64,000 nucleotides of DNA from Petaurus breviceps papuanus (GCA_028583685.1 JAMXIF010001177.1:4175642-4239641), one strand, 5' to 3'; positions 43,123 to 54,109 are shown, numbered from the stretch's first letter. A program made the numbers and translations. Notes: generated by a model not told the origin, from the sequence alone.

Positions 43123-44109
43123 CAGGCCTGGCTCCTGCAGTCAACCACTCGTCACCCTCCCTGCTGCAATCAGGCACTATCCCTGCACAGGACATTGTGT
43201 GTTCCTAATGCAATCTCTACTCTCAGCCACCCCACACTGAGAGACCATCTGAGACAGATGATACATGACATGGCAGGAGCCCACCAAAAAGACAGACCAA
43301 GTCAAAGGAAGAGAGAAAACAAGGTTTTCCTTGGCCCAAGGGATAGGATTATAAGAGATTTGGGAGGTGGGGAAAATACAAGGCTTGAGTCAAAAGCCTT
43401 TCTAAATTACATTTCTCAGATTTTTATTGTATTATCTTCGTGGCACAGTTATTAAACATTAAAGGTAATGATTCTATTCTGCAAGTAACCTAATATTGAA
43501 CATGATTGATAAGCAGAACTGGGTTTTACAGAACAAAGTGAATGTCAAAAATCAGGAAGAAAGACGTGATGTAGTCACAGGACTCAGGCTACAAAAGAGA
43601 GAAAGCCTTGCTTAATGAACTGTTGGGCAGGCATTGACTGTAAATGTTTTATCAGGAAAGAAATGAACAATTCAATGTTGTTCCTCTGACCTCTTGAGAA
43701 CTCAGTAAAACTGAAGAGAACAATAATCTTTTTATCATGAACATAGCCCCTAGTTTGTCACATCTTTTAAAATAATAGTACTGCTCCATCCCCAGTATGA
43801 CCTTGTGTCATCCATAAGTGAATGTCCATTTTACAGATGTAACTGGTGTACAGCAAGGCTCCATGGTGCACCTGAACACACCTGGCCCTGGGATTCTGGC
43901 CTTTGTTTCCCTCCAGATCACAGTCAGCTCCTTGTTGGCATCTGTTTCAAGTGTATCTTTTCCCTGAAGCATCATCATATGACTGCCATCTTAACAAGGA
44001 GTCCTAGGGGATGGACAAGAAGATCCCTCCTGGAGGGCAATGGATAAGCAGATCAGCCAAGTCCCAAGAGCAGACACTCAACTTCCTGGGAAGATTCTAA
44101 GGTGCACAA
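43123..44109. other. Unique sequence, no gene established
   Basis: A plus-strand frame of 145 codons (43018-43455) overlaps the antisense frame above and has low-complexity serine/arginine content. It is not supported as a gene. Confidence 0.45.
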
Positions 44110-44410
44110 GCAAATAATCAGTCTACCAACGTTTATTAAGCATTTACGTGCCCAGCAGTGGGCTAGACACTAGGCTACCCTCAAGGAAACAACATGTACA
44201 AATACAGGAATGTACAAGATAGATATGAAATGAACACAAGGTAATTTCAGGGCCCAGGAACCTTAGAAGGTAGAGGAATAAAGAAATATCTCATGGAACA
44301 GGTGTTACCTGAGCTGAGCTCTGAAGAAAACCAGGGATGCTATGCAGAGATGAGGAGGGAATCCATTCCAGATGGAATGTCATGGGGAAATCACAAGTAG
44401 GCCATTTTGC
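44110..44410 (-). mobile_element. L2 3' end and downstream region, antisense
   Basis: acgtttattaagcatttacg, gctagacactaggctaccct, ctgagctgagctctgaagaa and gaatccattccagatgga. Confidence 0.75.
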
Positions 44411-44514
44411 TGGGAATACAGAATACTTAAAGAGGCTATAATTGTACCACCCCACTCTCACCAATGGGAGCCCTCTGTTGAACACCACAGGGCAAGATAG
44501 GACCACATTCCTTA

Positions 44515-44760
44515 GCAGAAGTGGGAAGTTCACAACTATATTGGGCTGCATATATTTTCTGACTTTTTTGATGTATTAATCAATTTTGCCCATTTTTTTG
44601 TCTCTTCTTCCTCATTTTCTTTTTTCTTTAAAAAACATTTGTTATATGAACTGACTTTCTGGGAGGGAGAGGGAAGAAATTCTGATAATAGGGAAAAACA
44701 AAAGATACCAAACCAACAAGTATCTTTTTTCTTATTTTATTTTTTTTTTATTTTAAGAAG
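44515..44760 (+). mobile_element. L1 3' UTR piece, sense (tentative)
   Basis: The T/C-rich ttgtctcttcttcctcattt followed by ttgttatatgaactgacttt and ctgggagggagagggaagaa resembles the end of marsupial L1 3' UTRs. Confidence 0.5.
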
Positions 44761-45304
44761 AAAAGGGAGAGGAGAAAGGGATCATTCTTATGCATATAAA
44801 GTGATGCAGTGGGGACTTCTGGACAATCAAAAGGCAGCTCAGGGACCCTAGGCACATGGAAGGAGTGGAAAGGAAGCACAGACAACAGAAGGTGGTGGAG
44901 AGATACATCAAGGAAAGTATACCAGCACCAAAGACTAATTTCACGCACTTCAAAACTTTGTTCAAGACAGGATTCGGACTGCTCCACATGTGAGTCTTCT
45001 CAAATCTAAACCTTTTTCTTTCAAAGCCCTAGGTACTACTCACTTCTCCATTTAGGACTCCCCACATCCAGATTTTTTCTCAATTTGTCTATTATACATA
45101 TTAATGTTGAATTTATATTAATTTATACAATCTATCCCTTAACAATACAAATTCCTTGAAGAGGATGGCTAGCTAAATGCTGAAAACCTACACAGATATT
45201 CACATGTATGCTCAGTCAATGGCAATTTATTCCACTTCACACCTATAAGATCTGTAAAGATTTTTTTTAAAAAAGGGAGGGAGAAGGAATGGTCATTGCC
45301 AGAG
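44761..45304. other. Unique sequence, no gene recognised
   Basis: Overlapping frames of 66-79 codons at 44748-45009 without known domains. Confidence 0.45.
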
Positions 45305-45870
45305 GGGCTTTGGGAGGGAAGGCACATTAAAGCACTATTAGTAGAGCTATGAATTGGTCCAATCATTCTAGAAAGCAATTTCGAACTCTACCTCAAATGA
45401 CACAACTTTAACGTTCTTTGACCCAACGATACCACTACTACACTTATTTTTTAAAACAAGCAAAGACCGAGGGAAAGAACCAATATATACAAAAATATTT
45501 ATAGGAGCTCTTTCTTTCTGAAGAACTTGAAACCACATTCAGTGTTTATCAATTGGGAAATGTATCAACAAATTTCCAAAGCATTCAGCTGCCATAATTT
45601 TCAAACTATCAAAGTAAAAATGATAGATTCAGAGAAATCTGGGGAAACCTACACGAATGACTGCAGAGTAGAGTAGATAGAACCAGCAGAACAATTTATT
45701 ATACTAAAAAGGAAAAAAAAACTTTGAAGACTTAAGATCAATGCAATAATCAATGATTTTGAATGACTGCTGATGTATCATGCCTCCTACCTTATGTTAT
45801 AACCTGGAACTGCAGAATGAGACATACATTTTTCAGACATGAGCATTGAATGGATTTGTTTTGCTTGGTT
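45305..45870 (+). mobile_element. Marsupial-type L1 3' end, sense, diverged
   Basis: gtagagctatgaattggtcc, aaaatatttataggagctct, gattcagagaaatctgggga and atagaaccagcagaacaatt follow the order of the 20105-20830 copy. It is more diverged than that copy. Confidence 0.8.
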
Positions 45871-45884
45871 TTATATATTTGTCT

Positions 45885-46015
45885 TAGAGCATTGTCAAGA
45901 GGTCAAGGAACTAAAATGACTTGGATAGGGTCACATGGCTAGGATATGTCAGAGAATGAACTTATATAGTTATCTTCCTCTGAGACTGGCTCCTGATCTA
46001 CTAAGTCATTGTGGC
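45885..46015 (-). mobile_element. MIR-related SINE, antisense
   Basis: aaatgacttggatagggtca and catggctaggatatgtcaga, with a worn head near 46010. Confidence 0.6.
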
Positions 46016-46079
46016 TTGATTTTTTTTTAATGAGAAAGGGTTTCTGTTGGGGGTGGAAGATGTGAAAATGGCTGGTAAA

Positions 46080-46385
46080 AGTGATGGAAAGGAAGGAAAA
46101 AAGGAAAGAAAACAGGGAAAGGAAGGAAAGTGAAAATGAGGGAAGGGGAGGGAAAAGAAGGGAACAGGAGAAAAGGAAAGGGGAGGAGAGGGAAGAGATG
46201 GGAAAGGAAAGGAAGGGAATGGGAAGGGAGAGAAGAGAAGAGGAGGGAAAGAGGAGGGTAGAGAAGGAAATGGGAAGGGAAGAAGGAAGGGAAGAAGAAA
46301 AAAGGGAAGAGAAAGAAAAGGAAGGGGAGAGAGATGGAGGAAGGCAGGAAGAGAGAGGGAGGAGGGAAGGAGAAGGAAGGACAAC
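46080..46385 (+). repeat. GGGAA/GAAAGG purine tract
   Basis: About 300 bp, almost all purine, with GGAAA and GGGAA units. Frames of 106-157 codons across it are artefacts. Confidence 0.96.
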
Positions 46386-46844
46386 AATGAAACTTTTTTA
46401 AAAAATACACAGAAGACAGATGAACTAAATTCACAAAAGGTCACAGACAAGAAGGGTAATTCTGTCACTACCATGCTAAATATGATATATGCTTTTTTTT
46501 AATACATATGTAATAGAAATAGTTTCTAACACAATCACTCGTGTTCTTTGCATATTGAAATGATCCTGTTTTCTTAATTCATAATAAAAAACAATTTTTT
46601 TAAGTCCTTCACTTTTCCGTTTGCCCCATGCCTGCCCTGACTGAGATGAGTACAGGGATGAGTCAACAGAACTCTCAAATAGAGGACTATTGTAATACCA
46701 GAGGGAAACAGTCCTTCCCAGCCTATACCACTTCAAAGCAAAACTAACATGAGGCAGGATCTCTAAACCACTGGACTCATTTCACCATACTCTTTCAAGA
46801 CATAAATCATTTTCTCTGACAGTTAGAAGGAGACAACACATGAG
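46386..46844. other. Unique sequence, no gene recognised
   Basis: AT-rich, without recognised repeats. Confidence 0.45.
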
Positions 46845-47475
46845 CCGGCAGAATGAACACTGAATCTGAAGTCATCATGGCTCCTGGCTGTAGTTTACCA
46901 GCTATGTGACCTTGTGCAAGTCACATTATCTTCCTGGATCTCTATTTTGTCATTCATAAAATGAATGAGTTGGACTTGATAATTGTAATGTTAAAATTTG
47001 ATACACTACTTTATTTTATTAAGAATCAATCAAGTTACCTCTTTCCCTCATTATGGAGTTTAAACTCCTCAAGCCTGCAACTTTGGTTTCCTTTTTCTCT
47101 CTTGTATGTTAACCACCACCCACTTTTAGAAGAAAATTATTTACAATAAACGTCAAATGTATCGCATGAAGTGCTGATGTCAGATATTCCAGGGTGTGTA
47201 AAATCCCCCTTCTCTGATTCTAGACAATTGTGACCAGATAATGCCCACGTGGCTAAAAAATAGATTGTGTCACTTTATTATAAAAGAGTTGCCTTGACTG
47301 TCTGGGGTGTCCTTGGTTACTAAGGAGCCCTGTACCCCGTTTATGGACAACTGATAGCTTTGCTAATAAACTGATCATGCCTGGAGCTTGGTTGCCCCAG
47401 TCTCTCTTATTCACAGATTTCAATCACATCTATAAAGTCCCTTCTAACTCTAAAATTCTATCAGTGCCTTCAAAT
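46845..47475 (+). mobile_element. MIR/CORE-SINE, sense, split by an LTR-like insertion
   Basis: Left part 46845-46983: gaatgaacactgaatctgaa, agctatgtgaccttgtgcaa, gagttggacttgat. Right part 47430-47475: ataaagtcccttctaactct then aaaattctat, the usual MIR tail continuation. Confidence 0.8.
46984..47425 (+). mobile_element. Probable solo LTR fossil inside a MIR
   Basis: About 440 bp of non-MIR sequence between the two MIR halves, starting near a TG and ending near a CA. It has a TATA-like box at 47279-47286 and an AATAAA signal at 47365-47370, about 80 bp apart, as in retroviral-type LTRs. No internal retroviral region is seen, hence solo. Exact ends and target duplication are unresolved. The family is unknown; a class I-like layout is a guess. 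Confidence 0.42.
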
Positions 47476-47501
47476 AAAGTTAGCTAATCTCCACAAGGAA
47501 A

Positions 47502-47546
47502 GTCAGACTGAGTTCCCTGGAGAATCTGTCTCCAGGGAAAACTGAC
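47502..47546. repeat. Hairpin-forming inverted repeat
   Basis: ttccctggag (47513-47522) and ctccagggaa (47530-47539) are exact inverted copies around a 7-base loop. Outer arms gtcag (47502-47506) and ctgac (47542-47546) can extend the stem across a bulge. Confidence 0.85.
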
Positions 47547-47717
47547 CATTTCTAGCTCTGTGCTAGACACATTCAGGGACCTGGGATTTCATTTTTATCT
47601 AACTTCCCATTAGGAAACACCACCTACCAGTGGAGGTTAGCACCTATTCTGTGACTGATAGTCTTAGAAAGGTGCCTAAGGTACAAAGAGTTAACATGAC
47701 TTGTCCACAACTATATT
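47547..47717. other. Short unique stretch
   Basis: Ends with a worn antisense MIR-like phrase, acaaagagttaacatgactt. Confidence 0.4.
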
Positions 47718-47800
47718 TGAAACAGCTAGGTGGCACAGTGCATAAAGTGTCATACGTGGAGTGAGGAAGACTTGAGTTCTAATCCTGCCTCCCCCACTGC
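47718..47800 (+). mobile_element. tRNA-derived SINE head, 3'-truncated
   Basis: aacagctaggtggcacagtg through gacttgagttctaatcctgc; the rest of the element is missing. Confidence 0.8.
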
Positions 47801-49536
47801 AGTGAGCTATCCTCCCTATAAATGTATCTAAACTGTATTTTAGCCTATTAATAACTAGAGGAGGGGAGGAGCAGAGAGGAATTACTAGGAAAATGTTTTC
47901 TGGGATTTTTTTCTTCATATTTCTTCTTGAGGATGTCTAGCATGGCAGGGGGAGGGGGTGTTGTTTGGGAGTATGCTTTGGAATGATGTCTTCTGGGAAG
48001 GGTCAATAATGACTTCCAGTTTCCTTTACTGAGTCATAACAGGTAAACTAGTCAATTATGCTTACAGCATAATTGAGATCAGAGATTAGTAGAAAAGAGA
48101 AGAGAAATCCACATAGTTGGGAAAGGAAAAATACTGAGGCTCTGGTCATCATTATAGTAATTGAAGGGGGGGAGAAGACATATAAATTACAAAAATTCAT
48201 CTGACCCTGGATTTTTCAAGTAGGTAATTTTCACCCTTGCTGCTGTATAACACTTCTGATTATGTCAATTAATTAAAGTGGGTACATCTAGTTCTTTCTA
48301 ATTTTCTACTATCAGGCACCTAGCAGCCACTAATAAATGTTTATTAGATGACTCCCTTTCAAGGTTTGATGGAAAGTCCTAATAACAATAATAACACAAC
48401 CAGATAATGAGAGGGTTCCTTCCATAATGGTGTGAGTGTCTAGTGCTATCCTTGGATAATAGTTTTTGGAAGAAGTTGCCTTTATTCAAAAGACAGAAAA
48501 AAGGGTCTTTTGGGCCCTACCTATCCTTTGGCCACTTCTATAATCAAATTAAAAATCAAATTTGACCAAGAATAATGAGAAAACTTGCCTATTTTGATTT
48601 ACCCACCCTCACTTTCAGGTGAAATTCCAAAGCTTGGTAGGAATTCAAAATTCAAAAGGGTAAGATTGTTATTCCTGAATGTCTCTTGAGCATGAATCTT
48701 CCAATGGGACTGGAGACTTAAATCATTCTCTGGGAGATTAGAGGGTATAAAGACAGGATAACTCTGTCAAGCTACAAAATATAAAACACAACCAACCCCT
48801 GGGATCCTCCACTTCCATAAAGAGTTAATTAATTCTTAACATTGTTATAGAAACAAAATAGGAAGGGATAACAAAGCTCCTCTCTAGAGGATTCAATTCT
48901 GTAACTGTAACCCATGTTATAGTGGGCCAATAGCTATTTCCATATGTGAAGTCAATTATGTAGGGGACTGAATTATTAGGTACCACTAATCTGAGCATCT
49001 CTGAGTATTTTGCTTCATTAATACCTCATTCATGTAGAAGAATGGGGCAGTCATTATAATTCTTATTTTTCAGTGGCAACTTGGGAAAACTGATAGAAAT
49101 TAGAGAGAGGTGGGCATTTAGAGCCCTGTGGAATCTTCTCGTGGCAATATCTTTCACAAGATGTCAAGGCACTTGAGTCATTTTTCCAACTGGAAACTAT
49201 ATGAAAATTATAAATATTAGTCCATCAGTTGTATTAAATACACACACATACAACTTTTTCTCCTTTCACCCCCTACAGTCAAAAGAACCTAAACTGTTGA
49301 CTTTAAAGTCAACTCACTGAGAGATCTGAATTTATCAGAATCCATTATTCACCTTCTATTATTCTTGAGGTCATACTGTATCCGTCATGATTCTGGGCCA
49401 GGACTTCATCTTTAGAAGTGGCCAACCTCCATCTTTTATGTTAATCATCAATCCCAACCTGGATCTAAACTGTCTTGGTTAGTGAGTGAGGGTAAACTTC
49501 AATAGCCTACTTTATCCACTGGTTCATATTTAACAT
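47801..49536. other. Long unique stretch, no gene recognised
   Basis: An L2-like sense terminus (tcaggcacctagcagccact, aataaatgtttattagatga) lies near 48312-48350. An exact 18-bp palindrome is at 49296-49313. No coding domain recognised. Confidence 0.5.
49296..49313. repeat. Exact 18-bp palindrome
   Basis: gttgactttaaagtcaac equals its own reverse complement. Confidence 0.95.
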
Positions 49537-49795
49537 TAAGGCAACTAAAGTGGTGCAGTGGATAGACTGCTGGGCCTGGAGTCAGGAAGACTCATCTTCC
49601 TAAATTCAAATCTGACCTCACACACTTACTAGCTGTGTGACCCTGGGCAAGTCATTTAACCTTCTTTGCCTTCGTTCCTCATCTGTAAAATGAGCTGGGA
49701 AGGAAATGGCAAATGGAAAGCATCTTTACCAAGAAAACTCCAAATGGGGTCACAAAGAGTAGGACATGACTGAAATGGCTCAACAAAAACATATT
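49537..49795 (+). mobile_element. MAR1-type SINE, sense
   Basis: Worn head (aactaaagtggtgcagtgga), ttactagctgtgtgaccctg, gaaggaaatggcaaatggaa and the tail ggggtcacaaagagtaggac. Confidence 0.92.
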
Positions 49796-49989
49796 TCGTA
49801 TCACATGCAGCTGTTCACCCTTGCTATCTTCACTACTACTCTTTCTGTACTTCCCTCTCCACCTCAATTCTAGCTGTTGCTCTGAACACAGAAATCAAAT
49901 CAATGCTACTATTGCCTCAGGAGGAGGTATTGTCAATTGACTAACCTATGGTTTAAAACCTCCATCCCATTGGCTTCCTGATCCAAAAC

Positions 49990-50165
49990 TTCCTTTCCTG
50001 GACACCATCCCCCTAATGTAGATTGTCTCCACCTATCAGAATGTAAGCTCCTTGAGTTCAGGTATTTACTATCTCATTTTTTAATTTGTTTTGCCACATT
50101 TACAACAGCATCTACCACATACTAGGTTGCTAATAAATTGTTTTTTATTCATTCATTCATTGCTT
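49990..50165 (+). mobile_element. L2 3' end, sense
   Basis: atcagaatgtaagctccttg, ctaccacatactaggttgct and an ATTCATTCATTC-type terminus. Confidence 0.8.
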
Positions 50166-50229
50166 GTATTGGTGTCTTGCTTTTTCTTCCTAGGAAAACT
50201 TGTCTAGCACTTTTTGGATAGAAATTTAA

Positions 50230-50345
50230 TTTAACAAGCATTTATTAAGCACCTACTACCTTCCAGGAATCCTTCTGGCTGCTGGGGATACAAAGATGGA
50301 TATACCACAGCCTCTGGTCTCAAAGAACTGACACGATGCAAAAAC
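50230..50345 (-). mobile_element. L2 3' terminus, antisense
   Basis: aacaagcatttattaagcac, ggctgctggggatacaaaga and ctctggtctcaaagaactga. Confidence 0.82.
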
Positions 50346-50439
50346 TTTAGCACCTCCCCGAGAGTCTGTTTGGAGGACATTTGGAACAGATCATTTAAAC
50401 AGGATCCCGCATTGCCTTTGTTTGCTTTAGGCTGTCCAT

Positions 50440-50650
50440 CTCTTTCCCTCCTTTTGGTTGTTAAGGAAATTGGAATACAATGAAATCTTGGAGCTTAAAG
50501 GGTTAATCATTTTGCATTGCTCAATCCCCACCTGAAGTCATAATCTGCCGTGTGTGAAATCACATTGAGTTGCTGTGAAAATGATTATGATGCTTCAAAT
50601 GTAACATCATGGCTTCAGGTGGGAGAAAAGTAGCAGGAGCAGATGGACTC
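50440..50650. promoter_or_regulatory. Conserved-looking non-coding element with inverted arms (candidate)
   Basis: Repeat-free interval with dense homeobox/POU-like AT cores (ttaatcattttgcat near 50504) and two E-box-containing inverted arms: cccacctgaagtcat at 50527-50541 and atggcttcaggtggg at 50609-50623. An inner inverted pair, tcataatc and gattatga, lies inside. An enhancer role is inference from composition only. Confidence 0.35.
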
Positions 50651-51221
50651 TTACAGGACACAAACACCATGCTCCAGGAATTACATTGAATGTTTAAGAA
50701 GAAAAATAAACAGAGCTGGGAGGGAAAAACAAAAAGAAGGGAATTCTAAATCATCCCTAGAGGGGACTGTTGTTTATAATTACCATGTTAGTGGGTCTGC
50801 AGACTTCTCTGCCCATTCCACTCATCACAAGTTAGAACTTATCAGTGATATTTCAAAGATCGTTATTGAAATTCAGAGGCTGGTAGGGAGAAAGACAAAA
50901 TGGGAAATGGAGAAGAACATCCGGACTCTGGCAACATTCCTAAGCTTCCACTGAAAAACAAAGGTTATTATTCCCCTTCTTCCACAAGAATGTTACACTT
51001 AATAAGACAAAGAACACAGAAACGCTAAGATCAGGGGCTTTTACTAATGCTGTCACTTTTTTAATGGGCTTATTTAGCACATGGAAACAGCTATTGGTCT
51101 ACCATAACATTGGGTGTAAGGTAAATTAGACCTTATCCTTGCACATAAAGCCAAATCACAGTAATTCATGAAAAAGGGAAGATACTAGTAGAGACTACCA
51201 AAAACCACACATATAAAAACT
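50651..51221. other. Unique sequence, no gene recognised
   Basis: A 103-codon plus-strand frame at 50643-50954 lies in non-repeat sequence with no recognisable domain and a lysine/arginine-rich composition. Confidence 0.4.
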
Positions 51222-51464
51222 ATGAGAAGTGGCCCAATGGATAGAGTGCTGGGCCTGGAATCAGGAAGATGTAAGTTCAAATCCAGCCTCAGATACTTAC
51301 TAGCTGTGTTACCCTGAACAAGTCACTTAATCCTGTTTGCCTCAGTTTCCTCATCTGTAAAGTGAGCCAGAAAAGGAAATGGCAAACCACTCCAGTATCT
51401 TAGCAAAGAAAATACCAGATAGGGTCATGAAGAGTCAGACATGACTCAACAACAAATACAATAA
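51222..51464 (+). mobile_element. MAR1-type SINE, sense
   Basis: gtggcccaatggatagagtg, acttactagctgtgttaccc, ggaaatggcaaaccactcca, agggtcatgaagagtcagac and an AACAACAAATACAATAA tail. Confidence 0.92.
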
Positions 51465-51631
51465 GGGGTGGTTAAGTGGCCCAGTGAAGGCCCAGGAGTC
51501 AGGAGGACCAGAGTTCAAATTTGGCCTCAGACACTTAACGCAAAAAACTAGCCACGTAACCTTGGGAAAGTCACTTAACCTCAATTGCCCTACCTTCCCC
51601 CCTCCAAAAAGCAAAAAATAATCCAAAAAAC
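51465..51631 (+). mobile_element. A-tailed tRNA-derived SINE inserted in a MAR1 tail
   Basis: Head ggggtggttaagtggcccag, gccacgtaaccttgggaaag and 3' end ccctccaaaaagcaaaaaat. The duplication is caaatacaataa (51453-51464) and caaatataataa (51632-51643). A short internal deletion near 51485 shortens the head. Confidence 0.9.
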
Positions 51632-51684
51632 CAAATATAATAAAATGTGAAGGTAAAATCAAATGCTAGCTCTGTAAGTTTTCC

Positions 51685-51820
51685 TGGACTGGAAGCCAGC
51701 TGTGTGACCTTAGACAAATCACTTGACATCTATGGGCCTATTTACCTCATCTGTGAAATGAGCAAAGTGGATGCATTCATAAAAAAGCTCTCTTCTAGCA
51801 CTATGTTTCCATGACCACTT
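51685..51820 (+). mobile_element. MIR/CORE-SINE, sense
   Basis: agctgtgtgaccttagacaa, cctatttacctcatctgtga and the tail ctcttctagcactatgtttc. Confidence 0.8.
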
Positions 51821-51974
51821 TTACAGGTATTTGAAACCTAAAAATTAAATACTCGTAGACTAATAACTATGAGAATTAAAGCAAAGATTTTTAGAATAGA
51901 ATAGATCAAAGCATAGTAATTACTATACAAAAGAAACCTGAAAAATGCCTAGTAAAAACATAGACCTTGCTTTA

Positions 51975-52210
51975 AGTAATAGCTGTAATAGCTCATATTC
52001 ATATTCACCTTATGCAATCTTGTTTGATCCTCACAACAAGCCTATGAAAGAGGTACTGGTATTATCACCATTATACAGATGAGGGAACTGAGGCACATAG
52101 AATGTGGCTAAGTGACTTGCTCAGGGTCATTCAGCTAGGAAGTGTCTGAGGTGAGATATCAACTCAACATAGGCCCAACACTCCACACACTGAGTCAACC
52201 AGCTAGGTTC
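51975..52210 (-). mobile_element. MIR/CORE-SINE, antisense
   Basis: ttgatcctcacaacaagcct, ttatacagatgagggaactg, cttgctcagggtcattcagc and a worn head. Confidence 0.85.
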
Positions 52211-52904
52211 TGGATAAAACTCTGTGTCTGTGTGCCTGTGTGTGTGTACATGTGTGTCCACTTTGTTTAAAAAAATAAACTCAGACAAAATTACAAATGT
52301 ATTAAGAAGATGTCTTCTGCTAAATCCTTTTATTAAGTGAAAGATCATTTAATATTATGACCCCTTCTACCACTAACTTCCTACTGTCATGTTTCACTGT
52401 GGAGTGGAAGTGACCCTAGATCCCCAAGCAGGAAGGGCTTGAAGCATGGACCTGCTGGCAGGCCCTTGGCTGCTATCCCAGGGCCATTCTAGCCAAATTC
52501 ATTAAGGTCTCATTACCGGATTGACTACCAGGTGATGAAATGTGTGGTCACAGTCACACAAATGATAGGTTTTTAGGGCATACAGGGGTTGCAATCTGCT
52601 CCAATGAAGAGAACACCTCACCTATATTGATGAAACCTCAGAGATTTAGACCTTCTGAAATTATCACCTCCTCAATTTACCAATTTTGTAAATACCTGGC
52701 TGTATTAAAGCAATTTAGAAAGTACTTAGACAATTTGGCATAACTGCATGCCTGAGCAGAGTCTTAAGTAATTAAATTCAAAATGGATGAAGATGAACTT
52801 TAGTTTTTATTCATTTGTATGTCCAAACCTAGTAATGAAATATCCTCAAATAATCCATGGACTGGTTAGTGCATAGTGAACAAGCCATCCAATTTACTTG
52901 ATGC
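52211..52904. other. Unique with a short TG patch
   Basis: TG-type repeat at 52222-52258. No gene recognised. Confidence 0.5.
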
Positions 52905-53110
52905 TCTGTCTCCTTGTCCTTAAAATCACTGAATCATCTTTACTGGTCCCCAAGTGATTTATCAATTTTCTTTATGACAAGCTCAATGATTTTATCTAGA
53001 CTCTGCAGAGAGCAGTCCATTCCATCTGGAAAAACCAATTAGGAAGTTTTTCTTTATGCTAAGTCAATATCAACCTGTCTGTAATTTCTATCCATTGGTT
53101 ATGGGTTGAC
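52905..53110 (-). mobile_element. L3/CR1-clade LINE, antisense
   Basis: gagagcagtccattccatct, aattaggaagtttttcttta and ttctatccattggttatggg. Confidence 0.72.
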
Positions 53111-53257
53111 TTCCAGAAGCAAATAAAATGGATGTTTTTTTTTCTTTTTGGACCAGAAGTGATCCATATTAGGAAACTGCCTCTTAATGCATTGGTAAGA
53201 TGCAAGTTTGGCACTGACTCTGCATATTAGAGTTACACTGAGAATTTTCCAGGTCAC

Positions 53258-53500
53258 ACTGCTGTTGTTCAAGCATGTCGGACTCTTTGTGACCCCATTT
53301 GGGGTTTTCTTGGCATAGACACTGAAGCTGTTTGCCATTTCCCTCTCCAGATCATTTTACAGATGAGGAAACTGAGGCAAATGGGGTTAAGTGACTTGCT
53401 CAGAGTCATACTGCTAGTAAGTATCTGAGGCCAGATTTGAACTTGGGTCTTCCTGACTCCAGACCAATGCTCTATCCACTGAACCACCTAGCTGCTCCAC
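53258..53500 (-). mobile_element. MAR1-type SINE, antisense
   Basis: ctgctgttgttcaagcatgt, cggactctttgtgaccccat, tttgccatttccctctccag, ggttaagtgacttgctcaga and the head ccactgaaccacctagctgc. It is well preserved. Confidence 0.93.
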
Positions 53501-54109
53501 TCTAAGGCTATTTTCTATCTACTAGGCTACTGTTTCTCTTTAAAATCACTCTTCTACAAGTCAGTCTTTCACATGTTTGAAACATGTTTATGTTTCTCTC
53601 AGTTCTTCTCTTTGCCAGGTTCAATTACCACTTCCTACAGACCTAGCTGGAATCAGGTGTGGTGGGAATGGATTGGATGCAGCCTTCCTTTGGGTTGCCT
53701 TTCCTCTGGATTTTTTAATAACAATTTTGTGCAAGGGATACTCACAGTCTAAAGAAGAAATGGGAACAGCCCCACCTCTCAGGAAACGTAAACTCTTGCA
53801 AATAAAACTCGACCAATCCAGACACATAAAAGGCTCCCTACAGCTCTAAATGTATGATCCCTTGATTCTGTCACTAGTGCTGACAATCAGATTTAAAAGC
53901 TGGTTTGCTTCCTGCCTAGGATCCCTGACTGCTATGTAGCTAATTCAAGAGAAGGATCTAGGCTTGAAGAAAAAAAAGGCGGCAAGGATAACGGCTTAGA
54001 AACCAGAATTCCATCTGCCTGAGCTTGGACTGCTTGTACAAAGCAAAATAAACCTAGTGCTAGATCACTAGGCAAAATGTTTTCTGAGTGCCAGGTCACT
54101 ACTTTAGCA
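53501..54109. other. Unique sequence, no gene recognised
   Basis: Overlapping frames of 68-90 codons at 53577-53849 have no known domain. A CR1-like phrase (gtttgaaacatgtttatgtt) is possible near 53575. Confidence 0.4.

Noticed and set aside
46001-46474. 157-codon minus-strand frame
   Set aside because: It consists of the pyrimidine strand of the purine tract; similar frames appear in other phases.
50643-50954. 103-codon plus-strand frame next to the conserved-looking element
   Set aside because: Lysine/arginine-rich with no recognised domain, and not distinguishable from chance.
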